64,000 nt of DNA from Rhizobium etli 8C-3 (lineage in GTDB: Bacteria > Pseudomonadota > Alphaproteobacteria > Rhizobiales > Rhizobiaceae): positions 1,054,001 through 1,118,000 of the forward strand of contig NZ_CP017244.1 of the NCBI RefSeq assembly GCF_001908375.1. Reading direction: 5' to 3'. Under the pieces are notes generated by a model. That model was not told the origin of the DNA. It searched no databases and saw nothing but the letters and a program-made list of their open reading frames with translations. This document shows, one piece after another, positions 1 through 9,340 of this stretch; positions within the stretch are counted from its first letter, which is position 1, and each line of letters begins with the position of its first letter. The translations under genes were made by a program, and so were the position numbers.

Positions 1-1
1 A

Positions 2-169
2 CCCCTTTCGATCGACCCTCGTTCCCGGCGGCGTAACGAGTTTCTGACGTTCCTTGTCCTGGCGTTCGGCATTTGGCCGCTGCTCGCAGTCGCCGTTGTT
101 GGCGGCTACGGCTTCCTCGTCTGGATGTTCCAGATCGTATTCGGGCCGCCCGGCCCGCCCGGGCATTGA
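2..169 (+). CDS. napE: NapE, nitrate reductase-associated membrane protein (5' end outside window)
   Basis: The reading frame is open from the window edge to a TGA at 167-169, so only the C-terminal 55 residues are seen. They start with an Arg-rich stretch (residues RSRRRNEF) followed by one hydrophobic helix containing FGIWPLLAVAVVGGYG and a short tail ending GPPGPPGH. This is the usual build of NapE, a small single-span membrane protein of unknown role encoded first in rhizobial napEFDABC operons. napF follows 7 bp downstream, which supports the call. Confidence 0.85.
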   Translation, partial: PLSIDPRSRRRNEFLTFLVLAFGIWPLLAVAVVGGYGFLVWMFQIVFGPPGPPGH

Positions 170-176
170 GATTGCC

Positions 177-677
177 ATGCAAATGGAACCTCTCTCACGG
201 AGGAAGTTTCTCGCGGGCTCGCCGGTGTCCCGGCAAACTCGCATCCCACCGCCTGGCGCCTCCACTGAAAGTCTTGAAGCCTGCACCGGGTGCGGGCTGT
301 GCGCCGAGCGATGTCCCACCGGCATAATCTGTCTGCTCGACGGTTTGCCTTCCATCGATTTCGAATTTGGCGAATGCACCTTTTGCGGCGCGTGCAAGAC
401 CGCCTGTCCGGAACCCGTTTTCCAGCCGGAGGCTGCAAAGCGCTTTGCCCATATGGCGGTCGTCACCGATGGCTGTCTGGCGAGGAAAGATATCGCCTGC
501 CAGGCCTGCGGCGAAAGCTGTCCCGAGCAAGCCATCCGTTTCCGTCCGCGCATCGGCGGCCCGTTTCTTCCGGAGCTGAAGGCAGGGATGTGCAGCGGTT
601 GCGGCGCGTGCCTGCAGGTCTGCCCCGTCGGCGCTATCGCTCTTCAGGCACGTGACGGGGAGGCCGCAAATGTCTGA
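177..677 (+). CDS. napF: NapF, ferredoxin-type protein for NapA maturation
   Basis: This is a 166-aa iron-sulfur protein with four cysteine clusters: C36/39/42/46, C67/70/73/77, C100/C108/C111/C115 and C139/142/145/149. The first, second and fourth are classical CxxCxxCxxxCP [4Fe-4S] motifs; the third is irregular. NapF is a cytoplasmic accessory protein thought to help load the iron-sulfur cluster of NapA. I chose ATG 177, just after the napE stop, because the open frame further upstream overlaps napE. The end overlaps the napD start, so the two are probably translationally coupled. Confidence 0.9.
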   Translation: MQMEPLSRRKFLAGSPVSRQTRIPPPGASTESLEACTGCGLCAERCPTGIICLLDGLPSIDFEFGECTFCGACKTACPEPVFQPEAAKRFAHMAVVTDGCLARKDIACQACGESCPEQAIRFRPRIGGPFLPELKAGMCSGCGACLQVCPVGAIALQARDGEAANV

Positions 678-957
678 GCCGGTATTGCCCTATCATATTT
701 CAAGCGCCGTAATCGCCACGATACCGGCTCGCACCGAGGGTGTGCTTGCTGCGCTGACAGGGATGGAAAACGTCGAAATCCATGGTCATGCTGGCGGCAA
801 GATCGTCGTCGTCATCGAGGGAACAAGTACAGGAATGCTTGGAGAATGCCTGTCGCGAATCTCGCTTCTGGACGGGGTGATCGCGGCGAACATGGTTTTC
901 GAGCATGTCGAGATGGAGGAGATGCAGAGCGATGACGGGAGAATTGACGCGGCGTGA
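670..957 (+). CDS. napD: NapD, Tat-signal-binding chaperone for NapA
   Basis: This 95-aa protein of the NapD family binds the twin-arginine leader of NapA and holds back export until the cofactor is inserted. ATG 670 is preceded by a GGGGAGG ribosome site at 657-663, which decides against the upstream GTG at 652. The sequence shows the family features: an N-terminal HISSAVI segment and a mid-protein G-KIVVVIEG strand. It overlaps both napF (8 bp) and napA (26 bp), typical of a tightly coupled operon. Confidence 0.9.
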   Translation: MSEPVLPYHISSAVIATIPARTEGVLAALTGMENVEIHGHAGGKIVVVIEGTSTGMLGECLSRISLLDGVIAANMVFEHVEMEEMQSDDGRIDAA

Positions 958-3439
958 CATTCTCAAGGCCCAGGCCGCCGGCATTGCCGCGGCCGCAGCC
1001 GGCATTGTGCTTCCTGCTGCTGCTCAGCCGGTGCCCGGCGGCGTGAGCGCGCTGGAGATAAAATGGTCTAAGGCTCCCTGCCGTTTCTGCGGAACGGGCT
1101 GCGGCGTCATGGTCGGCGTCAAGGGGGGGCAGGTGGTTGCCACGCATGGCGACACGCAGGCGGAGGTCAACCGTGGCCTGAACTGCATCAAGGGCTACTT
1201 CCTGTCGAAGATCATGTACGGCGAGGACCGGTTGAAAACACCGCTGCTGCGCAAACGCGAAAGCGTCTACGCCAAGGACGGCGAGTTCGAGCCCGTCAGC
1301 TGGGACGAGGCCTTCGACGTGATGGCCGAGCAGTGCAAAAGGGTGCTGAAGGAGAAAGGGCCAACGGCGGTCGGCATGTTCGGCTCCGGCCAATGGACGA
1401 TCTTCGAGGGCTATGCGGCCACGAAGCTGATGCGGGCCGGCTTCCGCTCAAACAATCTCGATCCGAATGCCCGACACTGCATGGCATCGGCAGCCTACGC
1501 CTTCATGCGCACCTTCGGCATGGACGAGCCGATGGGGTGCTACGATGATTTCGAAAACGCCGATGCCTTCGTGCTCTGGGGCTCGAACATGGCTGAGATG
1601 CATCCGATCCTGTGGACGCGCGTCGCCGATCGCCGCCTAGGCCAACCACATGTCCGCGTGGCCGTACTTTCGACATTCACGCATCGGAGCATGGACCTTG
1701 CCGACATTCCGATCATCTTCACGCCCGGCACCGATCTTGCCATCCTCAACTACATCGCCAACCACATTATCACGAGCGGCAAGGTCAACGAGGAATTCGT
1801 CCGCAACCACACGATCTTCATGAAGGGCGTGGATAACATCGGCTACGGCCTACGCCCTGAGGATCCGCTGGAACTCAAGGCGCTGAATGCCGGTGATCCA
1901 GCCAAAATGGAGCCGATTGATTTCGAGGCGTTCAAGAAGTTCGTCTCAGATTACACGCTCGACAAGACCGCTGAATTGACAGGGGTCGATCCCGGTTTCC
2001 TCGAGCAGCTCGCCGAACTCTATGCGGATCCCAACCGGAAGGTCATGTCGCTCTGGACCATGGGCTTTAACCAGCATGTCCGTGGGGTATGGGCCAATCA
2101 GATGGTCTATAACCTGCATCTGCTGACTGGAAAAATTTCGGAGCCGGGAAACAGCCCCTTTTCGTTGACCGGCCAGCCGTCAGCCTGCGGCACGGCGCGA
2201 GAGGTCGGCACCTTCGCGCACCGCCTGCCCGCCGACATGGTGGTTACCAACCCCGAGCATCGGCATCACGCCGAAGAGCTGTGGAAGCTCCCCGAAGGCC
2301 TGCTTCCCGACAAGCCAGGCTATCACGCCGTGCAGCAGGACCGCATGCTCAAAGACGGCAAGCTCAATTTCTATTGGGTGCAGGTCAATAACAATGTCCA
2401 GGCAGCGCCCAATACCAAGAATGAGACCTACCAGGGTTACCGCAATCCCGATAACTTCATCGTCGTTTCCGATGCCTATCCGACAATCACGGCAATGAGT
2501 GCCGATCTCATCTTGCCCGCAGCCATGTGGGTCGAAAAGGAAGGGGCATACGGCAACGCCGAGCGCAGGACGCATGTCTGGCACCAACTCGTGCAGGCTC
2601 CCGGAGAGGCGCGGTCCGATCTCTGGCAGATAACGGAGTTTGCGAAGCGCTTTACCACCGACGAGGTTTGGCCGAAAGAGACTCTGGACAAGCACCCCGA
2701 CTATCGCGGCAAGACCCTTTTCGACGTCCTGTTCAAAAACGGCCAGGTCGACCGCTTCCCGCTGAGCGAGATCGACCCGAACTACGAAAATAACGAAGCC
2801 CGGGAGTTCGGCTTCTACATCCAGAAGGGATTGTTCGAAGAATATGCCTCATTCGGACGTGGACACGGCCACGATCTGGCTCCTTACGACCGATATCACC
2901 AGGAACGTGGGTTGCGTTGGCCCGTGGTCAACGGACAGGAAACCAAGTGGCGCTACCGGGAGGGTTACGATCCTTATGTGAAGCCTGGCGAGGGCGTGCG
3001 TTTTTATGGGCGGCCGGATGGCAAGGCCGTGATTCTCACCGTGCCGTACGAGCCGCCGGCCGAATCTCCCGACGATGAGTATGATTTCTGGCTGGTGACG
3101 GGCAGGGTGCTCGAGCATTGGCACTCCGGCTCGATGACCATGCGCGTGCCGGAACTGTATAAGGCATTCCCCGGCGCTCGCTGTTTCATGAATGCGGACG
3201 ATGCCCGCAAGCGCGGCATCAATCAGGGCGCCGAAGTCAGGATCGTCTCCCGGCGCGGCGAAATCCGCTCGCGCATCGAAACCCGCGGTCGTAACCGCAT
3301 GCCCCCGGGCGTCATTTTCGTACCGTGGTTCGACGCCAGCCAACTCATCAACAAGGTTACGCTCGACGCCACCGATCCCATCTCCAAACAGACGGATTTC
3401 AAGAAATGCGCAGTCAAGATCGTTCCCGTCGTCTTGTGA
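932..3439 (+). CDS. napA: NapA, periplasmic nitrate reductase catalytic subunit
   Basis: NapA reduces nitrate to nitrite in the periplasm with a Mo-bis-MGD cofactor and one [4Fe-4S] cluster. The 835-aa product is of family length. It starts with a Tat leader (TRRDILK, residues 6-12, then an Ala-rich h-region ending AAA). Cluster ligands are C50, C53, C57 and C85, and C183 in the NARHCMASA motif is the expected Mo ligand. I chose ATG 932 because it lies directly before the Tat motif; the upstream GTG at 905 would put extra residues before it. napB begins inside the 3' end of this gene. Confidence 0.97.
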   Translation: MTGELTRRDILKAQAAGIAAAAAGIVLPAAAQPVPGGVSALEIKWSKAPCRFCGTGCGVMVGVKGGQVVATHGDTQAEVNRGLNCIKGYFLSKIMYGEDRLKTPLLRKRESVYAKDGEFEPVSWDEAFDVMAEQCKRVLKEKGPTAVGMFGSGQWTIFEGYAATKLMRAGFRSNNLDPNARHCMASAAYAFMRTFGMDEPMGCYDDFENADAFVLWGSNMAEMHPILWTRVADRRLGQPHVRVAVLSTFTHRSMDLADIPIIFTPGTDLAILNYIANHIITSGKVNEEFVRNHTIFMKGVDNIGYGLRPEDPLELKALNAGDPAKMEPIDFEAFKKFVSDYTLDKTAELTGVDPGFLEQLAELYADPNRKVMSLWTMGFNQHVRGVWANQMVYNLHLLTGKISEPGNSPFSLTGQPSACGTAREVGTFAHRLPADMVVTNPEHRHHAEELWKLPEGLLPDKPGYHAVQQDRMLKDGKLNFYWVQVNNNVQAAPNTKNETYQGYRNPDNFIVVSDAYPTITAMSADLILPAAMWVEKEGAYGNAERRTHVWHQLVQAPGEARSDLWQITEFAKRFTTDEVWPKETLDKHPDYRGKTLFDVLFKNGQVDRFPLSEIDPNYENNEAREFGFYIQKGLFEEYASFGRGHGHDLAPYDRYHQERGLRWPVVNGQETKWRYREGYDPYVKPGEGVRFYGRPDGKAVILTVPYEPPAESPDDEYDFWLVTGRVLEHWHSGSMTMRVPELYKAFPGARCFMNADDARKRGINQGAEVRIVSRRGEIRSRIETRGRNRMPPGVIFVPWFDASQLINKVTLDATDPISKQTDFKKCAVKIVPVVL

Positions 3440-3912
3440 GAGGACGGCAAAAATGGCTGCTGCTCGCAGCAGGGCTTGTGCTGTTTGTCACGACGACAGC
3501 AATCGCTCAGGTGGTTCAGCAGATGGTGCCGCAACTCGAGGGGCCGACGCCCTCGATGGAAAGCGGCGCCGCCGAACCGTTACCGAAATGGGTCGTCGAT
3601 GACCAGCGCAAGATGCGCGCTTACCCGGACCAGCCGCCGGTCATCCCGCACTCGATCGAAGGCTACGAACTGTCGGTGAACGCCAACCGGTGCCTGTCGT
3701 GCCACAAGCGCGAGTTCACGCAGGATTCCGGCGCTCCGATGATCAGCGTAACCCATTACATGACCCGCGACAGTCAGATGCTCGCGGACGTTTCACCGAG
3801 GCGATACTTCTGCACCGCCTGCCACGTGCCACAGGCCGATACCGGCCCCCTCGTGCCCAATCTCTTCAAGGACATGAGCGAATTGGGCTTTAAACCGGCC
3901 GGAAGTGAGTAA
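3406..3912 (+). CDS. napB: NapB, diheme cytochrome c subunit of periplasmic nitrate reductase
   Basis: NapB passes electrons from NapC to NapA. The 168-aa product has a basic N-terminus and a hydrophobic signal segment (about residues 17-34). Two c-type heme sites follow: CLSCH at 96-100 and CTACH at 136-140. ATG 3406 gives a sensible signal peptide and overlaps the napA end by 34 bp. Heme attachment needs the cytochrome c maturation system, of which only ccmE is intact in this window. Confidence 0.95.
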   Translation: MRSQDRSRRLVRGRQKWLLLAAGLVLFVTTTAIAQVVQQMVPQLEGPTPSMESGAAEPLPKWVVDDQRKMRAYPDQPPVIPHSIEGYELSVNANRCLSCHKREFTQDSGAPMISVTHYMTRDSQMLADVSPRRYFCTACHVPQADTGPLVPNLFKDMSELGFKPAGSE

Positions 3913-3916
3913 TCAG

Positions 3917-4615
3917 ATGATAGGCCGGATCAAGAAAATCGTTCTTTGGGCCTGGCGGATGTTGAGCACGCCCGCCGCAACCCTCAGTCTCGGCTTCCTG
4001 ACGCTTGGAGGTTTCATCGGCGGGGTCATCTTCTGGGGCGCGTTCAATACGGCGCTGGAGCTTACCAACACAGAAACGTTCTGCACCTCCTGTCACGAGA
4101 TGCGTGACAATGTTTATCAGGAACTGACCCGCACCATTCATTTCTCCAACCGTTCCGGCGTTCGCGCATCCTGTCCGGATTGCCACGTGCCGCATCAATG
4201 GACAGACAAGATCGCCCGTAAGATGCAGGCGTCCAAGGAGGTATGGGGCAAGATCTTCGGGACGATCAACACTCGGCCAAAGTTTCTGGAAAAACGCCTC
4301 GAGCTGGCTCAACATGAATGGGCACGCCTGAAAGCCAATGACAGCCTCGAGTGCCGCAACTGCCATTCATCGACGGCGATGGATCTGCAGAAGCAGGCGC
4401 AACGCGCTGCCGATATCCACACCCGTTATCTCTTGTCTGGCAAAGCGACCTGCATCGATTGCCACAAAGGCATCGCACACGAGCTTCCCAATATGGAAGG
4501 GATTGATCCGGGATGGAAAATGCCGAAGGAGCTCGAGGGAAAGAAAATGGCGGGCAATTCGCCGATCGACGACCTCGGCCGTGCTTTGGACGAAATTCAC
4601 GCCGGGGCGTTCTAA
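3917..4615 (+). CDS. napC: NapC, membrane-anchored tetraheme quinol dehydrogenase
   Basis: NapC oxidises quinol and feeds NapB/NapA. The 232-aa NapC/NirT-family product has one N-terminal membrane anchor (about residues 20-45) and four c-heme motifs: CTSCH, CPDCH, CRNCH and CIDCH. ATG 3917 follows a GGAAGTGA ribosome site; GTG 3905 would add four residues and is a possible alternative. This is the last gene of the nap operon, and a minus-strand gene converges on it 33 bp downstream. Confidence 0.95.
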   Translation: MIGRIKKIVLWAWRMLSTPAATLSLGFLTLGGFIGGVIFWGAFNTALELTNTETFCTSCHEMRDNVYQELTRTIHFSNRSGVRASCPDCHVPHQWTDKIARKMQASKEVWGKIFGTINTRPKFLEKRLELAQHEWARLKANDSLECRNCHSSTAMDLQKQAQRAADIHTRYLLSGKATCIDCHKGIAHELPNMEGIDPGWKMPKELEGKKMAGNSPIDDLGRALDEIHAGAF

Positions 4616-4648
4616 GCAAAGGGCCGCGTGACAGTCGTGGGTGGATTT

Positions 4649-5029
4649 TCAGTATCGCGGTTCAGGCCTGGATGCGACATAGATCGCGGCAGCCGCCATC
4701 AGAACTCCAGCGCCAACAACCGCAATTGTTGAAGGTCTGAAAAACACCAGCAGAATGACAAAGCTGCAAACCATCGAGATACAGGCGACAAGCTTATGAC
4801 GTCGCCGGATTGCCCCTTGGCGGCGCCAATTCCGCAGTGGTTCGCCCAAGCGCGGATGGTCAAGCAGCCAGCGCTCGAAGCGCGGCGAAGAGCGGGAGAA
4901 TAGAGCAGCGGCAACGATCAGAAACGGTGTTGTCGGAAGCAGCGGCACGAAGAGACCAACAACCCCGATTGCAACGAAACCAAAGCCAAAGGCAGCAAAC
5001 AGCAACCGCACGGAATGTCCTTTCATCAA
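4649..5029 (-). CDS. DUF454 (YbaN-like) small inner-membrane protein
   Basis: This 126-aa protein has the DUF454/YbaN signature: an N-terminal helix with GFVAIGVVGLFVPLLPTTPF, the SSPRFERWLLDHPRLGEPLRNW stretch spanning about residues 47-68, then two C-terminal membrane segments. Function is not established for the family. Members are often found near denitrification or heme genes in alphaproteobacteria. The start is one of two adjacent ATGs (5029 or 5026). I see no clear Crp/Fnr-type site in the 140 bp upstream. Confidence 0.8.
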   Translation of the reverse strand: MMKGHSVRLLFAAFGFGFVAIGVVGLFVPLLPTTPFLIVAAALFSRSSPRFERWLLDHPRLGEPLRNWRRQGAIRRRHKLVACISMVCSFVILLVFFRPSTIAVVGAGVLMAAAAIYVASRPEPRY

Positions 5030-5170
5030 GCGGCTTCAGCCATTCGCCTGCTTCAAAGCGCCGATCGACCTGGCTTTTGTCCTATCAGAGAATAGGATTG
5101 CAGTGCGCGCGGTTCAACCAACCTTGCCAATATCCGCTGAAAGCCAGACGGCGTGCAAACTCAAAAGACC

Positions 5171-5875
5171 CTACGGTGCCTGTACGACAATCCCAAAGCT
5201 CGGATCAATCCAAGCAAGCTGATCGCGAACCATTTTAACGCCCAGGACATTTTCGGCTGCCACGATCGCCGCACCGCGCTCACGCTCGTCCAGTACCGAT
5301 CCGCTGAGCGTCACGACGCCATTCTTGACGTTGGCACGGATGAGGCCATTTTTGGACCAGGATTGAGCCGCCAGCTCTTCGGCAATCGCCGCTGCGATGG
5401 CTGCGTCGGATAGCGGTTGACCCGCTTCTACCGGCGGTTCGCGAACCAGCGGCTTCAGAAAATCCGAGCGTGTGACGATGCCGACAAGTCGCCCATTCGT
5501 CACCACTGGCAGGCGTTTCACCTTCGACCTTTCCATCAGATCGGCCGCTTCTCCAAGCGTGGCGTAGGGCGACACAGTCATCACCGGCGCAGACATGACC
5601 TCCTTGACCTTCCGTCCATGCGCCCGGACATATTCCTCGGCAACCTTTCCCGGGCTTGCCAAAAGCGATAGCCACCATGAACGCTGGCGCTCGGTGTCGA
5701 GCTCGCTGCGCCGCAGAAGATCGCTTTCGCTGATGAGGCCGACGAGCATGCCTTGCGGCTCGACGATCGGCAGTCCGCTGATGCGATTGGCCAACATCAG
5801 ATTTGCTGCCTCAGCGACCGTCGCCGTCGATTGGATCGTAATAACCGCCGAAGTCATAATGGTGCTGACGCGCAT
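5171..5875 (-). CDS. CBS-domain pair plus BON-domain protein (copy 1)
   Basis: The 234-aa product has two CBS motifs (about residues 1-60 and 85-145, with the repeated phrase VG-I-(S/T)-SD-L/F) and a C-terminal BON domain (about 160-228). CBS pairs usually bind adenine nucleotides; BON domains are linked to membranes or lipids. The role is unknown, but such genes are often in FixK/Fnr regulons of rhizobia. The second copy at 25357-26016 has the same architecture. A TTGA-N6-TCAA site lies 65 bp upstream. Confidence 0.85.
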   Translation of the reverse strand: MRVSTIMTSAVITIQSTATVAEAANLMLANRISGLPIVEPQGMLVGLISESDLLRRSELDTERQRSWWLSLLASPGKVAEEYVRAHGRKVKEVMSAPVMTVSPYATLGEAADLMERSKVKRLPVVTNGRLVGIVTRSDFLKPLVREPPVEAGQPLSDAAIAAAIAEELAAQSWSKNGLIRANVKNGVVTLSGSVLDERERGAAIVAAENVLGVKMVRDQLAWIDPSFGIVVQAP

Positions 5876-5939
5876 GGCTGTCCTCCCACCGTTGTTGGTT
5901 TCATGCGAGGCAGCTTACAGGGAAGACTGATCCTCGACT

Positions 5940-5953
5940 TTGAGATGAATCAA
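5940..5953 (-). promoter_or_regulatory. FixK/Fnr-type site (TTGAGATGAATCAA)
   Basis: The site fits TTGA-N6-TCAA. Its centre lies about 71 bp before the start of the minus-strand CBS-BON gene, a distance that suits an activator site at -41.5. Confidence 0.75.
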
Positions 5954-6050
5954 AGCTGGCCGCGATGCGCACTTGGTCGGAAGGCGACATGGGCTGCGCC
6001 GCATCGACCGCATCCGTGACGGTCGCTGCCAACTTGCAGCCGGCTGCCAG

Positions 6051-7076
6051 TCAACCGTCCATCCCGAAACGAAGGTGTTCGCCCGACATCGTCACCAAGT
6101 CGACGCTCGCCTCGTCGGAAGGGGCGAGCATGTCCGGAATCTGTTGCGGCGCCGCCAAACTCATTGCAGTCGACAGTGCATCTGCCGTAGCAGCCTCCTT
6201 GGCGACGACGCTCAAGCGGCGGTAGAGCTGCGGGGCGGTTCCGGTCCGCGGGTCGAGAATATGGCCAAAACGGCCGGATCCGTCGAAGTGGAGACCAGCT
6301 GCGCTCGACGTCGCGACGGCTTGGTCGACAATCTCCAGCACGGCATCTGCCTTCAAGCTGTCTTCCTGCGATGCAAGCCCGATACTCCATGGACTGCCAT
6401 CCGCCTTAGCGCCGACCGCCCGATCCTCGCCCATGTTGACGAGACTGCTGGTGACGCCGGCATTGCGCAGAAGATTGACGACCCGATCGGTTATGAAGCC
6501 CTGCGCAACGCCGTTCAATGACATCGCCATGCCGGGGCGGATGAAGGCGATCCGGTCGCGGTTGAACCTGACTCCATCAAAGCCGATGCGCGTCAAGGCC
6601 GTTTTCAACTGAGCCGCGGGCGGGCCGGCCGCATCGGCACCCGAGGCCGAGAAATGGTGCGCGTACAGTGCCCAAAGGGGTTGGATTGTCGGATCAAATA
6701 GCCCTTTGGTCGTCTCCCAGTAGGTTCGGCACCTTTCGAGCAGTGCGATCATTTCCGTTGGCGGCGCTGCCAGCCCGCCAACGCGGTTGAGCTCGCAGAG
6801 CGCAGAATCGCTGCGGTACAGACTGAAAATGGCCTCCAGCCGGTCGACTTCTGCCACCACCTGCGCAATCAGCGTTGCCGCGCGACTGCGATTGTCATCA
6901 TGGAGGATCAGCGTTGCCTGTGCCCCCAATGCCTGTCCCCTCCATACGACAGCATCCGCTGCTGCGCGGGCAGGTTCGGCCGATCGAACGAGCGGCAAAC
7001 CCGCGGCTGCGGCAATGATCGCGATGGCGCGTCGGCGGGTAAACAGACTAGCCACTGATCGCGCTCCCTTCCTCAT
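6051..7076 (-). CDS. nosX: NosX, ApbE-like FAD:protein FMN transferase
   Basis: NosX flavinylates NosR, attaching FMN to its periplasmic domain so that it can deliver electrons for N2O reduction. The 341-aa product has a Tat-like leader (FTRRRAIAII near residue 13) and the ApbE core, including a Y-S-AL-ELN region and a MSLNGVAQGFITD motif. ATG 7076 is placed directly before the leader; upstream in-frame codons run through nosL. It overlaps nosL by 29 bp and ends the nosRZDFYLX operon. Confidence 0.93.
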   Translation of the reverse strand: MRKGARSVASLFTRRRAIAIIAAAAGLPLVRSAEPARAAADAVVWRGQALGAQATLILHDDNRSRAATLIAQVVAEVDRLEAIFSLYRSDSALCELNRVGGLAAPPTEMIALLERCRTYWETTKGLFDPTIQPLWALYAHHFSASGADAAGPPAAQLKTALTRIGFDGVRFNRDRIAFIRPGMAMSLNGVAQGFITDRVVNLLRNAGVTSSLVNMGEDRAVGAKADGSPWSIGLASQEDSLKADAVLEIVDQAVATSSAAGLHFDGSGRFGHILDPRTGTAPQLYRRLSVVAKEAATADALSTAMSLAAPQQIPDMLAPSDEASVDLVTMSGEHLRFGMDG

Positions 7077-7605
7077 TGTTCGTGCCACCAAGCCCGGTTC
7101 CGGTGCTTGTGTCTGCTCCAAAGACGTAGCTCTCGGAAATTTCCTCGAAGAGGACGACCTTGCCGCCGTTTTCTGCCGCGAACGCCGCTGCGGCTTCACG
7201 GCTAGAAAACGGCACGGTTTCGGGTGCGCCCATGCCACCGCGCAGGCTGCTGCCGATCACGTAGTGGGCCTGTCGTGCGTCGATCCAGTTATCGTTGCCA
7301 GGATGCTCCCAGCTTGGTGCACGGCTCATGTCGGAGACATAGATGGCAGCAATGTCCTTTGGTTCTTCCGGAAGCTTGGTGAATGCCACCGCGTCCCGCG
7401 ATGATGTGAACCATACGGGCTCGTCACGGCTTTCGAGAATGATCTGCCCCTTGGGTCCCGGATGCTCCAGAACGTTCATGCCGCAGTAGTGATCGACGGC
7501 TTCCGGCATCAGCAGCATGGCTGGAGGTGCCGCAGTTTCGGACTTTTCGCAGGCGGCAAGCAGCAGCACCACCGTCATCATCGCGGCAAGATTTGACCGT
7601 TTCAT
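7048..7605 (-). CDS. nosL: NosL, outer-membrane/periplasmic copper lipoprotein
   Basis: NosL is a copper chaperone for the CuZ centre of NosZ. The 185-aa product has a lipoprotein signal (hydrophobic stretch ending LLAAC, Cys19) and the family motif YCGMNVLEHPGPKGQI near residue 41, with Cys and Met residues for Cu(I). It overlaps nosY by 4 bp and nosX by 29 bp. Confidence 0.93.
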   Translation of the reverse strand: MKRSNLAAMMTVVLLLAACEKSETAAPPAMLLMPEAVDHYCGMNVLEHPGPKGQIILESRDEPVWFTSSRDAVAFTKLPEEPKDIAAIYVSDMSRAPSWEHPGNDNWIDARQAHYVIGSSLRGGMGAPETVPFSSREAAAAFAAENGGKVVLFEEISESYVFGADTSTGTGLGGTNNEEGSAISG

Positions 7606-8429
7606 AGTTCTCTCCTAGAGAAACGCAGCGCAGCGAGCGCCAATGGCACCAGCGTCCAGAGACCGAGCGTTGAGAGCAGCAGCGTGGGTGTCAGTGTCGC
7701 ATTTGCGGCGACGCCACTCATGCCGGAGAGCGATCCAGCCCCGCCGGAACTGAGATTGAGGAGACGGTAGGCATCCGTCGGATTGAGCATCAGCAACACG
7801 TCGAGCAGCCCGCCTGGAATGCCGTGACCCTTTGTCGCCACGAGCGTGCCAAGCAGCGCCATGTCGTAAAGCATGACGAAGAACAGCCATATGCCGATGG
7901 CGATACCGCCCGCCGTGCTGCGCTCGCCAACCGACGCACTCATCAAATAGCCGATGGCGATGAAGACTGCGCCGAGCAATATCGACGAGCCGACCATCGA
8001 CGCGAAGGCCCACCAGCTGCTGGCGGCGATTGCCGTTCCGGTCGAGGCAAGGGCTGCCGCTGCAGCGCCATAGCCGCAAAGCGTTGCAAAGGCGAGGATC
8101 GCGATATGTCCCAGAAATTTGCCGAAGATCACCTGTCGACGCCCGATCGGATAGCTCAGCAGCAACAGCATCGTTCCGCGCTCCATCTCACCGACGATCG
8201 CATCATGCGAGAGCAAGAGCGCGATCAACGGCACGAGGAAGATCGTCAGGCTCGAGAGGCTGACAATGACGATGTCGAGCTGGTTGACCCCGACATGTCC
8301 GGTCGGCGCGCTGCCAAGGAAAGACAGAGTGAGCGCCAAGGCGGCAAGAAGGATCGTCATGGCCAAGACCCAGCGATTGCGCATTCCCTCCTGAATTTCC
8401 TTGCCGGCGATGATCAATATATTCGTCAT
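7602..8429 (-). CDS. nosY: NosY, ABC transporter permease for NosZ maturation
   Basis: The 275-aa product has about six hydrophobic segments, of the ABC-2 type. The cytoplasmic stretch ALLLSHDAIVGEMERGTM near residue 70 and the loop after it are characteristic of NosY. NosDFY together build or load the copper-sulfide centre of NosZ. It overlaps nosF by 4 bp on one side and nosL by 4 bp on the other. Confidence 0.94.
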   Translation of the reverse strand: MTNILIIAGKEIQEGMRNRWVLAMTILLAALALTLSFLGSAPTGHVGVNQLDIVIVSLSSLTIFLVPLIALLLSHDAIVGEMERGTMLLLLSYPIGRRQVIFGKFLGHIAILAFATLCGYGAAAAALASTGTAIAASSWWAFASMVGSSILLGAVFIAIGYLMSASVGERSTAGGIAIGIWLFFVMLYDMALLGTLVATKGHGIPGGLLDVLLMLNPTDAYRLLNLSSGGAGSLSGMSGVAANATLTPTLLLSTLGLWTLVPLALAALRFSRREL

Positions 8430-9340
8430 TGTCTCGTGCCTTGTCCGTTGAGGAAATGCGCATAGAGGTCATCCAGGGTCGGCTCCATGATCGTCAGGTT
8501 TGCCACGGCTTGCGGATCGGCCGTGACGCAGGAAAGGGCGGCGATCTTCTCCTCATGATCGATATCCGCCTCAAGCAAGCCGTCCGCCGATCGCGTCCAT
8601 GGGAAATATCCTGTCGCCCAGTGGTCAGCGCCGGCATCCTGGCTCGGCTTGAATCGAATGCGCGTGGGCAGCCGCGCGATCTGCCGCAGGTCTTCAAGTG
8701 TTCCATCGGCAATCTTGAGGCCGCCGTTAACGATGATCACACGGTCGGCCCGATCCTCCAGCTCGGTGAGCGCGTGCGATGACAAAAGGACCGTCGTGCC
8801 TTTTGCCCGCAGCTCGGAGACAAGGTCATAGAAATTTCGCCTGAGTGCGGGATCCAGCCCGCTGGTCGGTTCATCAAGCAGCAGGATACGCGGCTCGCCG
8901 AGCAAGGCCTGCGCCAGACCCAATCTTTGCCGCATGCCCTTCGAATAGGTGCGGACCTGCCGATCGGCGCTTTCGGCAAGACCAACGCGGTCGAATAGGT
9001 CGTGCGTCTTTGCGAGCCGGATCCGCTTGAGACGGGCGTAGAATGTCAAGATCTCGCGGCCCGTGAGCGCGAGATGGAATGACACGCTTTCCGGCAGATA
9101 GCCAAGACGGCGTCGCACACCGGTGTTTCCCGTCACCGGGTCTTCGCCCAGAACGCGCACCTTGCCCGATGTCGGCCTGATCAGCCCCAGGATCAGCTTG
9201 ATGATCGTGGTCTTTCCAGCACCGTTGTGACCGACGAGCGCGATTGTCTCGCCTTCGCCAAGTGACAACGAAATATCGTTGACTGCGGCGAACTTGCCAT
9301 AGCTTTTGCTCGTTTCCATCAAGCATACCGAAGGTGTCAT
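8426..9340 (-). CDS. nosF: NosF, ABC transporter ATPase for NosZ maturation
   Basis: The 304-aa ABC ATPase has Walker A GHNGAGKTT (about residues 37-45), signature YSKGMRQRLGLAQ (about 132) and Walker B ILLLDEPTSGLD (about 152). It is the motor subunit of the NosDFY complex. The start overlaps the end of nosD by 4 bp (ATGA). Confidence 0.95.
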   Translation of the reverse strand: MTPSVCLMETSKSYGKFAAVNDISLSLGEGETIALVGHNGAGKTTIIKLILGLIRPTSGKVRVLGEDPVTGNTGVRRRLGYLPESVSFHLALTGREILTFYARLKRIRLAKTHDLFDRVGLAESADRQVRTYSKGMRQRLGLAQALLGEPRILLLDEPTSGLDPALRRNFYDLVSELRAKGTTVLLSSHALTELEDRADRVIIVNGGLKIADGTLEDLRQIARLPTRIRFKPSQDAGADHWATGYFPWTRSADGLLEADIDHEEKIAALSCVTADPQAVANLTIMEPTLDDLYAHFLNGQGTRQ